A stretch of DNA of 54,622 bases. It comes from Sphingobium sp. Ant17. Lineage in GTDB: Bacteria > Pseudomonadota > Alphaproteobacteria > Sphingomonadales > Sphingomonadaceae. The translations under genes and the position numbers were made by a program. The notes under the pieces are model-generated. The model ran no database searches. It was not told the DNA's origin and saw only the letters and a program-made list of their open reading frames with translations. The stretch spans positions 578 to 55,199 of the forward strand of contig NZ_JEMV01000032.1 of assembly GCF_000588875.1 (NCBI RefSeq), read 5' to 3'. Positions 17,136 through 25,707 of the stretch are shown here, in pieces; positions within the stretch are counted from its first letter, which is position 1, and each line of letters begins with the position of its first letter.

Positions 17136-17982
17136 TCCGTACCCTCTCTAAGTGATCATGGGACGAGAGCCCATGCGTAAAGTCGGGATCAATAATGTCC
17201 TTGAGCTGGGGAAGGAGTTTCTCCGGATCGGCGAAGTCAAGCCGGGACACTTCGGCTTGGCTCAGGCGGCCGACGGATCTATATTTAAGCACACCGATCG
17301 CGGTCACGCGCCGGTTCCGCCACACAACCTGCGCGACAGGCTCGCCCTCTAGAGCGCGTAGCGCCTCGCCGGAAAGGAAGCACTTAACGTCTCCGCCAGT
17401 TAGGCGACTTTTGACGATGATGAACGGCCGGCCCCAGCCGTCAGTGCCCACATTCTGAATGTAGCCCTCGAAGCTGCCGAGTTCGCGGTAAGGATGAACC
17501 GGCTCGGCCTCCCTGACCAGTTCGACGTTCTTCAGCGCCTGCACCGCGGCTGCCGTGCCCACCGTCAACTCAGGGCTGTTGGGGTCAAGCGAGCCGACGC
17601 TAGTTGCCGCAAGGCTTCCGGAAATCCGCCGCAGGAAGCGATCGGCCGACTCGATGACGTTGTCATTCCAATACAGAGGCCGCTCGCCCTGCGAGATGAT
17701 TTGTCGGAGACCGCCAACGGTGACGTCACGAGCTCTCGCCGCCAGATCGGGCCCGTCAGCATGGCCGGGCAAGGCGACTGCCTCAACGATGATACGCGCA
17801 GGGCTATTCTTACTGAGGCCGACGACCTTCCAATCAAAACGCTCCGTCGTATCGCCTGCAATCGTCTCAGCGACGCCGTTTAGCATGGCGAAGAAATCCT
17901 GAATCTGTTCGATCAGGTCTCCCAAGAGCGGTGCATCCGCTTCGCCGCGGCCCGCTATGCTGATCTCAACGGTCGTTGCCAT
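17122..17982 (-). CDS. unrecognised 286-residue partner of the PIN protein
   Basis: I do not recognise a family. It starts MATTVEISIAGRGEADAPLL, has a predicted helix LIEQIQDFFAMLNGVAETI (about 23-41), then alternating strands and helices, and a C-terminal half with VWRNRRVTAIGVLKYRSVGRL. No signal peptide, membrane segment or obvious DNA-binding motif is visible. Its 14-base overlap with the PIN gene implies coupled expression. It may be an antitoxin, a regulator or part of a two-gene defence unit. Confidence 0.6.
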   Translation of the reverse strand: MATTVEISIAGRGEADAPLLGDLIEQIQDFFAMLNGVAETIAGDTTERFDWKVVGLSKNSPARIIVEAVALPGHADGPDLAARARDVTVGGLRQIISQGERPLYWNDNVIESADRFLRRISGSLAATSVGSLDPNSPELTVGTAAAVQALKNVELVREAEPVHPYRELGSFEGYIQNVGTDGWGRPFIIVKSRLTGGDVKCFLSGEALRALEGEPVAQVVWRNRRVTAIGVLKYRSVGRLSQAEVSRLDFADPEKLLPQLKDIIDPDFTHGLSSHDHLERVRNGEA

Positions 17983-18298
17983 GCTGGTCGCACCACATCC
18001 TTCGCTTGCATACGCATAGAACGCTTAAATTTCGAAGCGGTAAAGAATAAACGGGTGTTCGCCAATGCGGCCGCATCCTTGAGCGAGCGTCAGCTTTTCG
18101 TTGTTTTGATTTTCAGTCCGAACGACTACTGATGATGTCCGTTGCAGACCAGCCGCGGTCGCGCTTGCGAAAGGCCGGGCCCGACATCAGCGGACAGTTG
18201 GTAAGCAGGCCGCCGCGTGAATGACAGCTATTCCCGCAACCTGGCTCCGAACGGGACATTCGCCTATCGGCCATCGCACAACAATCAGGCAATTCCTG
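17983..18298. other. gene-free spacer between two toxin-type modules
   Basis: 316 bp with no convincing ORF on either strand. It holds the presumed promoter of the 286-residue gene at its left side. Two GTCCG/CGGAC-type motifs (GATGTCCGTTG near 18135, AGCGGACAG near 18190) echo AAGCGGACATCC near 16583 on the other side of the PIN module. These may be traces of a degraded interspersed element. Nothing else is evident. Confidence 0.4.
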
Positions 18299-18598
18299 TC
18301 ATTCTGGCCAATCGCCGGGGTGCCAGTTGCGCGACGTGTGGATGACATGCAGGATCGTCAGCACCGTGTCGTCGCGGCTTAGCGCGTAGGCGAGGATATA
18401 GGGGAGCCGGTTGACGGATTTTTCGTAGGTGCCGCCGACACGGCCGGGGTGGCCGGTCGCATAGTCGGCCAAGGCGTCGCCTGTCTCGCGTATCCGCTTG
18501 GCGACCCGCCGCGCAGCCGCCGGATTGTCTCTGGCGATAGGGACGATTTGCCGTTCCAGATCGTCAAGCGCGTCATCCGACCATTGCACATGCCTCAT
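18299..18598 (-). CDS. RelE/ParE-family toxin
   Basis: 99 residues with the RelE/ParE fold pattern: WSDDALDDLERQIVPIA at the start, RVAKRIRETGDALADY, then GRVGGTYEKSVNRLPYILAYAL and VLTILHVIHTSRNW. Toxins of this family act on the ribosome (RelE) or gyrase (ParE); which one cannot be told here. Its ATG overlaps the antitoxin stop by four bases. It appears intact. Confidence 0.88.
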   Translation of the reverse strand: MRHVQWSDDALDDLERQIVPIARDNPAAARRVAKRIRETGDALADYATGHPGRVGGTYEKSVNRLPYILAYALSRDDTVLTILHVIHTSRNWHPGDWPE

Positions 18599-18855
18599 GC
18601 AGCATTTTTGTCGGCTGCGGCAATCGCGGCGTCGATCCGGTCCATCGCGGCGTCATGCGGCGTCACCCGGCCCGCCTCCCTGTCGGCAAGCCCCCGCTCT
18701 ATACCCTCGATGATCTGCAATTCGCGATTCACATAGGCTTCGACCGCTTCGGCGGCGAGGTAGGACTTGGTGCGGCGGGTATTGTGGGCAAGGCGGCCGA
18801 GCTTTTCCTTGAGATCGGGCGTGACCCGGATCGTCATCGTCGTTCTGGCAGCCAT
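18595..18855 (-). CDS. ribbon-helix-helix antitoxin
   Basis: 86 residues from ATG 18855, preceded by AAGGAA; an upstream in-frame start at 18915 lacks family similarity. The N-terminus MTIRVTPDLKEKLGRLA is a MetJ/Arc-type ribbon-helix-helix, followed by a helical toxin-binding tail. It should repress its own operon and neutralise the RelE/ParE toxin just downstream. TTACAAT, a possible -10 box, lies about 35 bp upstream. Confidence 0.85.
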   Translation of the reverse strand: MAARTTMTIRVTPDLKEKLGRLAHNTRRTKSYLAAEAVEAYVNRELQIIEGIERGLADREAGRVTPHDAAMDRIDAAIAAADKNAA

Positions 18856-18986
18856 GGCGCATTCCTTTTCGCTGGTCGCACGCATTGTAACACAAGTGGC
18901 TGCACTTGCCAGCAAAGCATCTATATCCGCCTCGTCGAGGCGGGCATGTTCGGACTCCCGATTGAACAGCCGCGCCTTGTGAGATA

Positions 18987-19003
18987 GTATGAATATATCA
19001 TAC
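18987..19003. promoter_or_regulatory. ParD operator candidate
   Basis: GTATGAATATATCATAC has perfect 6-base arms (GTATGA/TCATAC) around a 5-base AT core, 20 bp upstream of the parD start. ParD-type ribbon-helix-helix repressors bind such short dyads, so autoregulation is likely. Confidence 0.6.
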
Positions 19004-19022
19004 CGACACGAGAGGCCGACCT

Positions 19023-19301
19023 ATGGGCGCTTATGAACGGATGACCGTCGTGGTACCCGATCAGATGGCGGCGAAAATCCATGCGGCCGTCGAGGCTGGC
19101 GAATATGCTTCGGCCAGCGAAGTCGTGCGCGATGCGATGCGGTTGTGGAGCGAGCGGCGCGCGTTCCGCCAGGAGGAATTGCTGGCGCTGCGGGACGCGT
19201 GGGATCGTGGCAAGGCCAGCGGTGTGGCTGGCCCGCTCGACATGGAAGCCATCATCACGCGCGCGAAGGGCAAGAAGGCGGCTGCATCCGACAATGGCTG
19301 A
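19023..19301 (+). CDS. parD: ParD-family antitoxin
   Basis: 92 residues, typical ParD (CopG-like) length. Starts MGAYERMTVVVPDQM, with a ribbon-helix-helix, the EYASASEVVRDAMRLWSER segment diagnostic of ParD, and a charged C-terminal toxin-wrapping helix. It overlaps the toxin reading frame by eight bases. Transcribed divergently from the RelE/RHH module, so two toxin-antitoxin promoters face each other in about 170 bp. Confidence 0.9.
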   Translation: MGAYERMTVVVPDQMAAKIHAAVEAGEYASASEVVRDAMRLWSERRAFRQEELLALRDAWDRGKASGVAGPLDMEAIITRAKGKKAAASDNG

Positions 19302-19587
19302 CATCATCGTCTCGCAGCAGGCGGATGACGATTTTGAACGACTATGGCGCACCATTGCGCTCGACAATGACGATGCCGCCGATCGCCTGTTGCGTGCCAT
19401 CAACGTCAAGATCGAGCGCCTTCGCATCTTCCCGGAAATCGGGCGCGCGCGGGACGACCTCCGGCCCGGCGCGCGGGGGTTGGTCCACGGCGCCTACCTG
19501 ATCCTCTAAGAATATGATGCGGCGCAGGGCGTGGTGACGATCGTTACCGTGGTCGAGGGGATGCGCGATCTGGATCGCCTGTTCTGA
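19294..19587 (+). pseudogene. parE: ParE-family toxin with in-frame stop
   Basis: Begins MADIIVSQQADDDFERLWRT and follows the ParE pattern through IGRARDDLRPGARG and VHGAYLIL. A TAA at 19507-19509 then replaces what should be a Tyr codon in the family's 'LILYEYD' strand. The frame stays open to TGA 19585 (EYDAAQGVVTIVTVVEGMRD). The toxin would lose its last 26 residues, including a core strand, so it is probably inactive while the antitoxin is intact. A one-base sequencing error is the alternative. Confidence 0.85.
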
Positions 19588-19658
19588 CGCCCTTGGAAGT
19601 CGGCAAGAAAGACCCTCACCGACTGCGACTAGGCAGCACGCTGCCAAGTCTCCGTAGC

Positions 19659-19682
19659 CTCTCCCGCGGAGGCGGGAGAGGG
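19659..19682. terminator. GC-rich stem-loop between parE and ppc
   Basis: CCTCTCCCGC (19659-19668) pairs with GCGGGAGAGG (19673-19682) around a 4-base loop. No T-run follows. The same CTCTCCCGC motif recurs near 41678 after queG, so it may be a scattered repeat rather than a dedicated terminator. Confidence 0.45.
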
Positions 19683-19769
19683 CAAGGCACGACATTCGCT
19701 TTGCCAATTGCCCCCGCCCCTACATCCTCCGCTTGACCCATTCCCTGTTGCAATGCAGCATCGCGTCCC

Positions 19770-22472
19770 ATGGCGACTCTTTCCCCCTCCCCCTCCGCCC
19801 CTGCGATCACGCAGAATCCCGACATCCGCTTTCTGGGGCGCCTGCTGGGCGACGTGATCCGGGCTTATGGGGGGGAGAGCCTCTACAAGCAGACCGAATA
19901 TATCCGGTCGGCGTCGGTCGATCGGGCGCGCGGGGTGCAGGGGGCGGACCTGACGGATACCGGGCTGGATGCGCTGACGCTGGATGATACGCTCAATTTC
20001 GTGCGCGGGTTCATGCTGTTTTCGATGCTCGCCAACCTGGCCGAGGACCGGCAGGGCATCGCCGCCGAGCCGGGCGCGGATGTCGCGTCGGTGCTGGCGC
20101 GGCTGGAGTCGCATGGCATTGGCCGCGACGCGGTGCTGGACCTGCTGTCGCACAGCCTGATCGTGCCGGTGCTGACCGCCCACCCGACCGAGGTGCGGCG
20201 CAAGAGCATGATCGATCACAAGAACCGCATCGCCGACCTGATGCTGCTCAAGGATGCGGGCCGCGACGAGACGGAGGATGGCGAAAATCTGGACGAGGCG
20301 ATTTTCCGCCAGATCGCCTTGTTGTGGCAGACCCGCCCGCTGCGCCGCGAAAAATTGTTCGTCGCGGATGAGATCGACAATGTGCTGGCCTATTTCCGCG
20401 ACACCTTCCTGCCGGTGCTGCCAGCGCTCTATGCCCGGTGGGAGCGGGTGCTGGGCGCGCGGCCGCAAAGTTTCCTGCGGGTGGGCAGCTGGATCGGCGG
20501 CGACCGCGATGGCAATCCCTTCGTTCAGGCACCGCAATTGCGCCATGCCTTGCAGCGCGGATGTCAGGCGGCGATCGCTTATTATCTCGATGCGTTGCAC
20601 GCTCTGGGCGCGGAACTCTCGCTGTCGACCGAACTGGCGCATGTGTCGCAAGCCGTGCTGGACCTGGCCGAAGGCAGCGGCGATGCTTCGCCCAGCCGGG
20701 GTGACGAGCCCTATCGCCGCGCCATATCCGGCATCTATGCTAGGCTGGCCGCGACCTGTACCGCGCTGACCGGCACGCAGCCTGCCCGCCCCTCCGCGCT
20801 CAAGGGCGAGGCCTATGCCATGCCGCAGGATTTCCGCCGCGATCTGGTGACGGTGGCGCAGGGGCTGGCGAGCGAGGGCAATGGCGCGCTGTCGAGCGGC
20901 GGGGCGCTGGGCCGCCTGATCCGCGCGGTCGAGACGTTCGGCTTTCACCTCGCCACGCTCGACATGCGGCAGAATAGCGACGTGCATGAGCGGGTGGTGG
21001 GTGAATTGCTCAAGGTCGCCGGGGTCGAGCCGGACTATGCCGCGCTCGACGAATATGCGCGCATCGCGCTGCTGCGCAAGGAATTGGCGAGCAACCGGCC
21101 GCTGGGGTCGCGCTTTTCGGCTTATGGCGAGGAAACCGCCTCGGAACTGGCGATCGTCCATGCGGCGGCGGAGGCGCATCGCGTCTATGGGCCGCAATGC
21201 ATCACTCATTATATCATTTCCAAGGCCGAAAGCGTGTCCGACATGCTGGAGGTCAATATCCTGCTGAAAGAGGCCGGGCTGTGGCAGGCGGGCGTGGATG
21301 GCGCGCCGCCACAGGCCGCGATCATGGCGATCCCGCTGTTCGAGACGATCGGCGATCTGGAGGCCGCGCCCGCGATCATGTCCGCCTATTTCGGCCTGCC
21401 CGAAATTGCGGGCGTGGTGCAGGCGCGCGGGCATCAGGAAGTGATGATCGGCTATTCGGACAGCAACAAGGATGGTGGCTATATCACATCGACCTGGAGC
21501 CTCTACAAGGCGAGCCAGGCGCTTGCTCCCGTCTTTGCCGATGCGGGCGCGGCGATGCAGTTGTTCCACGGCCGCGGCGGGGCGGTGGGGCGTGGAGGCG
21601 GGTCGGCCTTCGCTGCGATCCAGGCGCAGCCGCGGGGGACCGTGCAGGGGCGCATCCGCATCACCGAACAGGGCGAGATGATCGCCGCCAAATTCGGGTC
21701 GCGCGATGTCGCCATGACCAATTTGGAGGCGATGACCAGCGCGACCCTGCTCGCCAGCCTGGAGCCGGAGGGGATTTCGGAGCGGGACGCCGCGCGCTTT
21801 ACCGCGGCGATGGATGAACTGTCGAAAAATGCCTTCGCGGCCTATCGCGACCTGGTTTACGGCACGGAGGGGTTCAAGGAATTTTTCCGGCAATTGACCC
21901 CGATCCAGGAAATTTCCGGCCTCAAGATCGGATCGCGCCCGGCGAGCCGTACCAAGAGCAACGCGATCGAGGATCTGCGCGCCATTCCCTGGGTGTTCAG
22001 CTGGGCGCAGGCGCGGGTGATGCTGCCGGGCTGGTATGGCGTGGGCCAGGCGCTCGCGGGGTTCGAGGACAAGGCGCTGCTCGCCGATATGGCGCAGCAT
22101 TGGTCCTTCCTCAAATCCGCGCTCGCCAATCTGGAAATGGTGCTGGCCAAGTCGGACCTGGGCATCGCCGCGCAATATCTGCCGCTGGTCGAGGATCAGG
22201 GGATGGCCGACACCTTGTTCGGCCGCATCCGCGAGGGGTGGAACCAGACGCATGACGGGCTGCTCGCGGCCACGGGGCAATCGCGATTGCTGGAGAAGAA
22301 TGCGGCGCTGGAAACCTCGATCCGGCTGCGCCTGCCCTATATCGAACCGCTCAACCTGCTGCAGGTCGAACTGCTCAAACGCCACCGCGCGGGCGAAGAT
22401 GATCCGCGCATCAAGGAAGGCATTGAACTGTCGATCAACGCGATTGCGACGGCGTTGCGCAACAGCGGGTGA
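19770..22472 (+). CDS. ppc: phosphoenolpyruvate carboxylase
   Basis: 900 residues, full length. It carboxylates PEP to oxaloacetate, replenishing the TCA cycle. The catalytic His138 lies in VLTAHPTEVRRKS, and the second signature contains YSDSNKDGGY and FHGRGGAVGRGGG, which hold the essential arginine, with QGRIRITEQGEM following. A single-gene unit transcribed away from the toxin-antitoxin patch. Intact. Confidence 0.97.
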   Translation: MATLSPSPSAPAITQNPDIRFLGRLLGDVIRAYGGESLYKQTEYIRSASVDRARGVQGADLTDTGLDALTLDDTLNFVRGFMLFSMLANLAEDRQGIAAEPGADVASVLARLESHGIGRDAVLDLLSHSLIVPVLTAHPTEVRRKSMIDHKNRIADLMLLKDAGRDETEDGENLDEAIFRQIALLWQTRPLRREKLFVADEIDNVLAYFRDTFLPVLPALYARWERVLGARPQSFLRVGSWIGGDRDGNPFVQAPQLRHALQRGCQAAIAYYLDALHALGAELSLSTELAHVSQAVLDLAEGSGDASPSRGDEPYRRAISGIYARLAATCTALTGTQPARPSALKGEAYAMPQDFRRDLVTVAQGLASEGNGALSSGGALGRLIRAVETFGFHLATLDMRQNSDVHERVVGELLKVAGVEPDYAALDEYARIALLRKELASNRPLGSRFSAYGEETASELAIVHAAAEAHRVYGPQCITHYIISKAESVSDMLEVNILLKEAGLWQAGVDGAPPQAAIMAIPLFETIGDLEAAPAIMSAYFGLPEIAGVVQARGHQEVMIGYSDSNKDGGYITSTWSLYKASQALAPVFADAGAAMQLFHGRGGAVGRGGGSAFAAIQAQPRGTVQGRIRITEQGEMIAAKFGSRDVAMTNLEAMTSATLLASLEPEGISERDAARFTAAMDELSKNAFAAYRDLVYGTEGFKEFFRQLTPIQEISGLKIGSRPASRTKSNAIEDLRAIPWVFSWAQARVMLPGWYGVGQALAGFEDKALLADMAQHWSFLKSALANLEMVLAKSDLGIAAQYLPLVEDQGMADTLFGRIREGWNQTHDGLLAATGQSRLLEKNAALETSIRLRLPYIEPLNLLQVELLKRHRAGEDDPRIKEGIELSINAIATALRNSG

Positions 22473-22528
22473 GCCCATCCGGGGGCGGGGATTGACAGGG
22501 GCGGGACCGGAGTGCGAGCGCCCTTGTC

Positions 22529-23266
22529 ATGATTGACGCCACCTATGCCCTTGCCGCCTGCATCTTCTTCGGCGCAGCGCTCTATTCCAGCGTCGGCCAT
22601 GGCGGGGCATCGGCCTATATCGCGTTGATGGCGTTGTTCGGCCTGCCTGCGCAGGTCATGCGTCCCACGGCGCTGGTTCTCAACGTCATCGTGGCGACCT
22701 TTACCTCCGCTCGTTTCGTGCATGCCGGGCTGTTCCGCTGGCGCACGCTCTGGCCCTTTTTGATCGGGGCCATCCCCATGGCCTTCGTCGGGGGAGGCAT
22801 CATCCTGCCAACGCATTTCTATCGTCCGCTGGTGGGGGTGGTTCTATGGCTGTCGGCGGCACGATTGCTGTGGCCAAAGCCGCTCGGCACGGCAGAAACT
22901 GTCAAAGACCCGCCCATTATCGCGGCGATCGCGGCTGGGGCGGGCATCGGCCTGCTGTCGGGCCTGACGGGTACGGGTGGCGGCATTTTCCTCTCGCCGC
23001 TACTGCTGTTCCTGGGCTGGGCAACACCGCGCGCCGCATCGGGCATCGCGGCGGTGTTCATCCTCGTCAATTCCATTTCCGGGCTGCTCGGCAATCTGGC
23101 GTCCGTGCAACAGCTTCCCGCGGCGCTGCCGCTTTTTGCCGGGGCTGCGCTCGCCGGCGCGCTGGTGGGCACGACATTGGGCATTCGCCTACCCTCGACC
23201 ATGATCGTGCGCGCCTTGGCGCTGGTGCTGATCGTGGCGGGAGCCAAGATGATCGGCGTCTATTGA
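22529..23266 (+). CDS. TauE/SafE-family sulfite/anion exporter
   Basis: 245 residues, almost all hydrophobic, with about 8 membrane helices in the two-repeat TauE/SafE layout: SSVGHGGASAYIALMAL in the first half and GLTGTGGGIFLSPLLL in the second. Family members move sulfite, sulfoacetate or related anions across the inner membrane. The substrate cannot be inferred here. Starts 57 bp after ppc and may share its transcript. Confidence 0.87.
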   Translation: MIDATYALAACIFFGAALYSSVGHGGASAYIALMALFGLPAQVMRPTALVLNVIVATFTSARFVHAGLFRWRTLWPFLIGAIPMAFVGGGIILPTHFYRPLVGVVLWLSAARLLWPKPLGTAETVKDPPIIAAIAAGAGIGLLSGLTGTGGGIFLSPLLLFLGWATPRAASGIAAVFILVNSISGLLGNLASVQQLPAALPLFAGAALAGALVGTTLGIRLPSTMIVRALALVLIVAGAKMIGVY

Positions 23267-23316
23267 GGGAGAATCCGGGACGGAGGCAGTCCAATGCACC
23301 GCCCCGGACCCCCAGT

Positions 23317-23332
23317 CCTTGCTGCAGCAAGG
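23317..23332. terminator. perfect palindrome between convergent genes
   Basis: CCTTGCTGCAGCAAGG is a 16-base perfect palindrome in the 118 bp between the convergent exporter and outer-membrane genes. It could form the core of a bidirectional terminator, though no T-run is present. Confidence 0.4.
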
Positions 23333-23384
23333 ATTGGCTGGTGGGGCGAGCCGTCACGGCCCGCCCGAACCTTTAGAGGCTAGA

Positions 23385-23939
23385 TCAGAATTTCGCGACG
23401 ACACCCGCCATCGGGCGGATCGAACGGAAATTGCCCATCGTGTCGGCCTGCACCCGGAAACGGATGTTGCTGCTCATGGCCGAGCTGCCCATGTCGGCGG
23501 GCGAGAGTTCGACGCCAGCGCCATAGGTGGTGCCATGGAAATCCTGGCTATCGGGGCCGAGCGCGTCGAAATTGACCCACTTGTAACCGACCTTGCCGAA
23601 GATCAGGCTGTCCTTGCCGGCCTTCACGCCAACACGGCCAGCGGCATTATATTCCCAGTCGATATCGCCCGACACGCCCTTGGACGCGCCGCCTTCGACG
23701 CCGAGAACCAGCGGCCCTGCGACATTATAGTTCACGCCAGCGACGCCTTCGACCATGCGGCCCTTGTAGCCGACGGGGGGAATGCCTTCCTTGCCGGTTT
23801 CGCTGTCGAAATTATGCACGCCGCCCATCACGCCGACATAGGGCTCGATGCGACGAGTGGAACTGCCATCGTCCTGCGCCATCGCGACGGCGGGAAGGAA
23901 GGACGCAGCGGCGGCCGCTGTGAAAAGCAGTGTCTTCAT
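23385..23939 (-). CDS. small outer membrane beta-barrel protein
   Basis: 184 residues from ATG 23939 (MKTLLFTAAAAASFLPAVAMAQ, a clean signal peptide); the longer frame to 24035 is rejected. The mature part alternates polar and hydrophobic residues in about eight strands (IEPYVGVMGGVHNF, AAGRVGVKAGKDSLIFGKVGYKW) and ends GVVAKF with a terminal Phe, as needed for BAM-dependent insertion. Resembles OmpA/opacity-type 8-strand porins. No C-terminal OmpA domain, so it is a barrel only. Confidence 0.8.
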   Translation of the reverse strand: MKTLLFTAAAAASFLPAVAMAQDDGSSTRRIEPYVGVMGGVHNFDSETGKEGIPPVGYKGRMVEGVAGVNYNVAGPLVLGVEGGASKGVSGDIDWEYNAAGRVGVKAGKDSLIFGKVGYKWVNFDALGPDSQDFHGTTYGAGVELSPADMGSSAMSSNIRFRVQADTMGNFRSIRPMAGVVAKF

Positions 23940-24253
23940 GGGGGTAACCCTTTTTCTATTGTTGAGGATAAGCGGCGGTGTGGACCCGCCGGGTCGGCGC
24001 GAGCGCTTCAAGCTGCTGCACCAGACACGACACAAAATGATCAGACCCGCCCGAAGGTTTCCTGAACGAAAGACGAAAACCGGATAAATGACGATTATGT
24101 GACGGAAAAAACACGGTTTCTGTCAGCCAGATGAACGAAACCCGGCTTTTCTGAACGGCAGATAAACGCCGGACGGTCCATCCCATTTTCATTCACAACC
24201 AATTCAAGCGGCCTGCGTTACATCAGCAGCAGATAAAGATGAGGAGAAAGGCG
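23940..24253. promoter_or_regulatory. divergent intergenic region
   Basis: 314 bp between the outer membrane barrel gene (minus) and the Gly/Tyr-rich lipoprotein gene (plus). It is AT-richer than its surroundings near 24060-24240 and must hold both promoters. I see no gene or strong hairpin in it. Confidence 0.5.
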
Positions 24254-24934
24254 ATGACGGGCTTCCGACATCGGTTACTGGCGACGATCGGCCTGATTGG
24301 TGCATTGGCATTGGGTGGTTGCGCCTATGATGACGGCTATGGCTATGGCGGCGTCAACGTCGGCACCGGCTATTATGGCGGCGGTGGTTATTATGGCGAC
24401 GGCTATTATGGCCAGACCGGCTATTATCAGCCCGGCGCCTTTGGTGGCTGGTACAATAATTTTTATTACCCCGGTAACGGCTATTATGTTTACGACAGGG
24501 GCGGCCGCCGCCACCGCTGGAACGATGGTCAGCGCCGCTATTGGGAAGGACGCCGTGTGGAACGTAGGGATGATCGCTGGCGGGGCCGGGATCGAGATAG
24601 GCGGGCCGACGGTCGGCGCGACTGGCGCGGCCGGGACAATGACGGGCGCGGCGAATGGCGCGGGCGCGGCAATGATGGCCGCCCGGGCAATGGCACCTAC
24701 ACGCGTCCGCGCCCACAGCCGGGGGTCGAGGGCGATCGAGGCCGGGGCCGCTGGCAGGGCAATAACGCCGTTCGCCCCACGCCGCAGGCTCGACCGACAC
24801 GCCCCGCCCGGCCGCAAGCCAGCCAACCGCGCCCACAGCGGAACATGAGCACGCGGCCTGCACCCAGCATCCGCGCCGATCGGCCTTCGCGCACCAATAG
24901 CCGTGGTCCGGCCGTGCGGACACAGCCCAACTAA
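24254..24934 (+). CDS. Gly/Tyr-rich then Arg-rich lipoprotein
   Basis: 226 residues from ATG 24254, chosen for the GAGGAGAAAG ribosome site. The lipobox ALGGC follows a normal signal. The mature N-terminus is a low-complexity run of Gly-Tyr repeats (GYGYGGVNVGTGYYGGGGYY). Residues about 90-170 are dense in Arg/Asp (RDRDRRADGRRDWRGR) and the tail is rich in Pro/Arg/Gln. No enzyme motif. Probably a surface-exposed, polyanion-binding structural lipoprotein. Its stop overlaps the next start by one base. Confidence 0.75.
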   Translation: MTGFRHRLLATIGLIGALALGGCAYDDGYGYGGVNVGTGYYGGGGYYGDGYYGQTGYYQPGAFGGWYNNFYYPGNGYYVYDRGGRRHRWNDGQRRYWEGRRVERRDDRWRGRDRDRRADGRRDWRGRDNDGRGEWRGRGNDGRPGNGTYTRPRPQPGVEGDRGRGRWQGNNAVRPTPQARPTRPARPQASQPRPQRNMSTRPAPSIRADRPSRTNSRGPAVRTQPN

Positions 24935-25629
24935 TGCGGATATCGATGAAGACTTTCTTTCTGACACCCCTCCTGCTCGTCGCCGCCTGCGACGGGCGGG
25001 AGGAGAGCGCAATCGACAATCTCGCCAATGGCGCAAATGTGGCGCAGGTCGAAAACGCCGTCCGGGCCGAGGCGATGGCGGTGATGGAACCGCTCGATCC
25101 GCCAGCGCCGGGCACGCCTGGTGGCCTGCCGATCGATACCGTCCCCCTCGCCGAAGGATCGGAAGGCTCGATCGACCCCGACAGCGCCCAGGGCGCGGCC
25201 CAGGTCGTTCAGGGCTATTATGGCCTGCTGGAGGAAAAGCGCTTCGAAGACGCGCAGGCGCTGTGGAACCCACGCGGCAAGATAGGTACGCAGGATGGCG
25301 CGCATTTTGCCGCCCGTTTCCGTGGTTTCAGTGAAATCCACGCCAATGTCGGCGCCCCGTCGGAACCGGAGGGGGCGGCAGGTTCGCTCTATATCACTGT
25401 GCCGGTCCAGCTTTATGGCCGGATCGCCGCGAACGGCAAACCCTTCTACGCGCTACGGCAGGTGGCCTTGCACCGGGTCAATGACGTGCCCGGATCGACC
25501 GAAGAACAGCGGCGCTGGCATATCGAAGCGATCCGCGCCTATGCCCCGCCCATCGAAGCCGTGGATGCCAGCAACGCGATGCAGGCGATTTCCATGACCG
25601 ACGGCCTGGCCGGTAAAGCCAAAAAATAA
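24934..25629 (+). CDS. lipoprotein of unknown function
   Basis: 231 residues. The signal LTPLLLVAACDG has a lipobox (VAAC). After an Ala/Asn-rich linker (about 25-85) comes a compact domain (GYYGLLEEKRFEDAQALWN onward, about 90-215) that looks like an NTF2/cystatin-like fold, with VPVQLYGRIAANGKPFYALRQVALH. Coupled to the preceding lipoprotein through TAATG, so the two probably function together at the envelope. A start at 24946 is possible. Confidence 0.7.
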   Translation: MRISMKTFFLTPLLLVAACDGREESAIDNLANGANVAQVENAVRAEAMAVMEPLDPPAPGTPGGLPIDTVPLAEGSEGSIDPDSAQGAAQVVQGYYGLLEEKRFEDAQALWNPRGKIGTQDGAHFAARFRGFSEIHANVGAPSEPEGAAGSLYITVPVQLYGRIAANGKPFYALRQVALHRVNDVPGSTEEQRRWHIEAIRAYAPPIEAVDASNAMQAISMTDGLAGKAKK

Positions 25630-25635
25630 CCACCA

Positions 25636-25695
25636 TTCGCTTCGAGCAGGTCGAAAGCCGCCAGAAGGCGGGCCTTTCGACCTTCCCGAAGCGAA
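25636..25695. terminator. long stem-loop between convergent genes
   Basis: TTCGCTTCG and AGGTCGAAAG-CCGCC (25636-25662) are matched by GGCGGGCCTTTCGACCTT and CGAAGCGAA (25667-25695). This interrupted long hairpin sits between the lipoprotein gene and the convergent cyclophilin gene, probably ending both transcripts. Confidence 0.65.
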
Positions 25696-25707
25696 CGGCA
25701 GGTCAAG

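Noticed and set aside
19629..22478. 949-codon open frame on the minus strand opposite ppc
   Set aside because: It is antisense to a fully conserved PEP carboxylase; the protein has no domain pattern and reflects high-GC codon bias.
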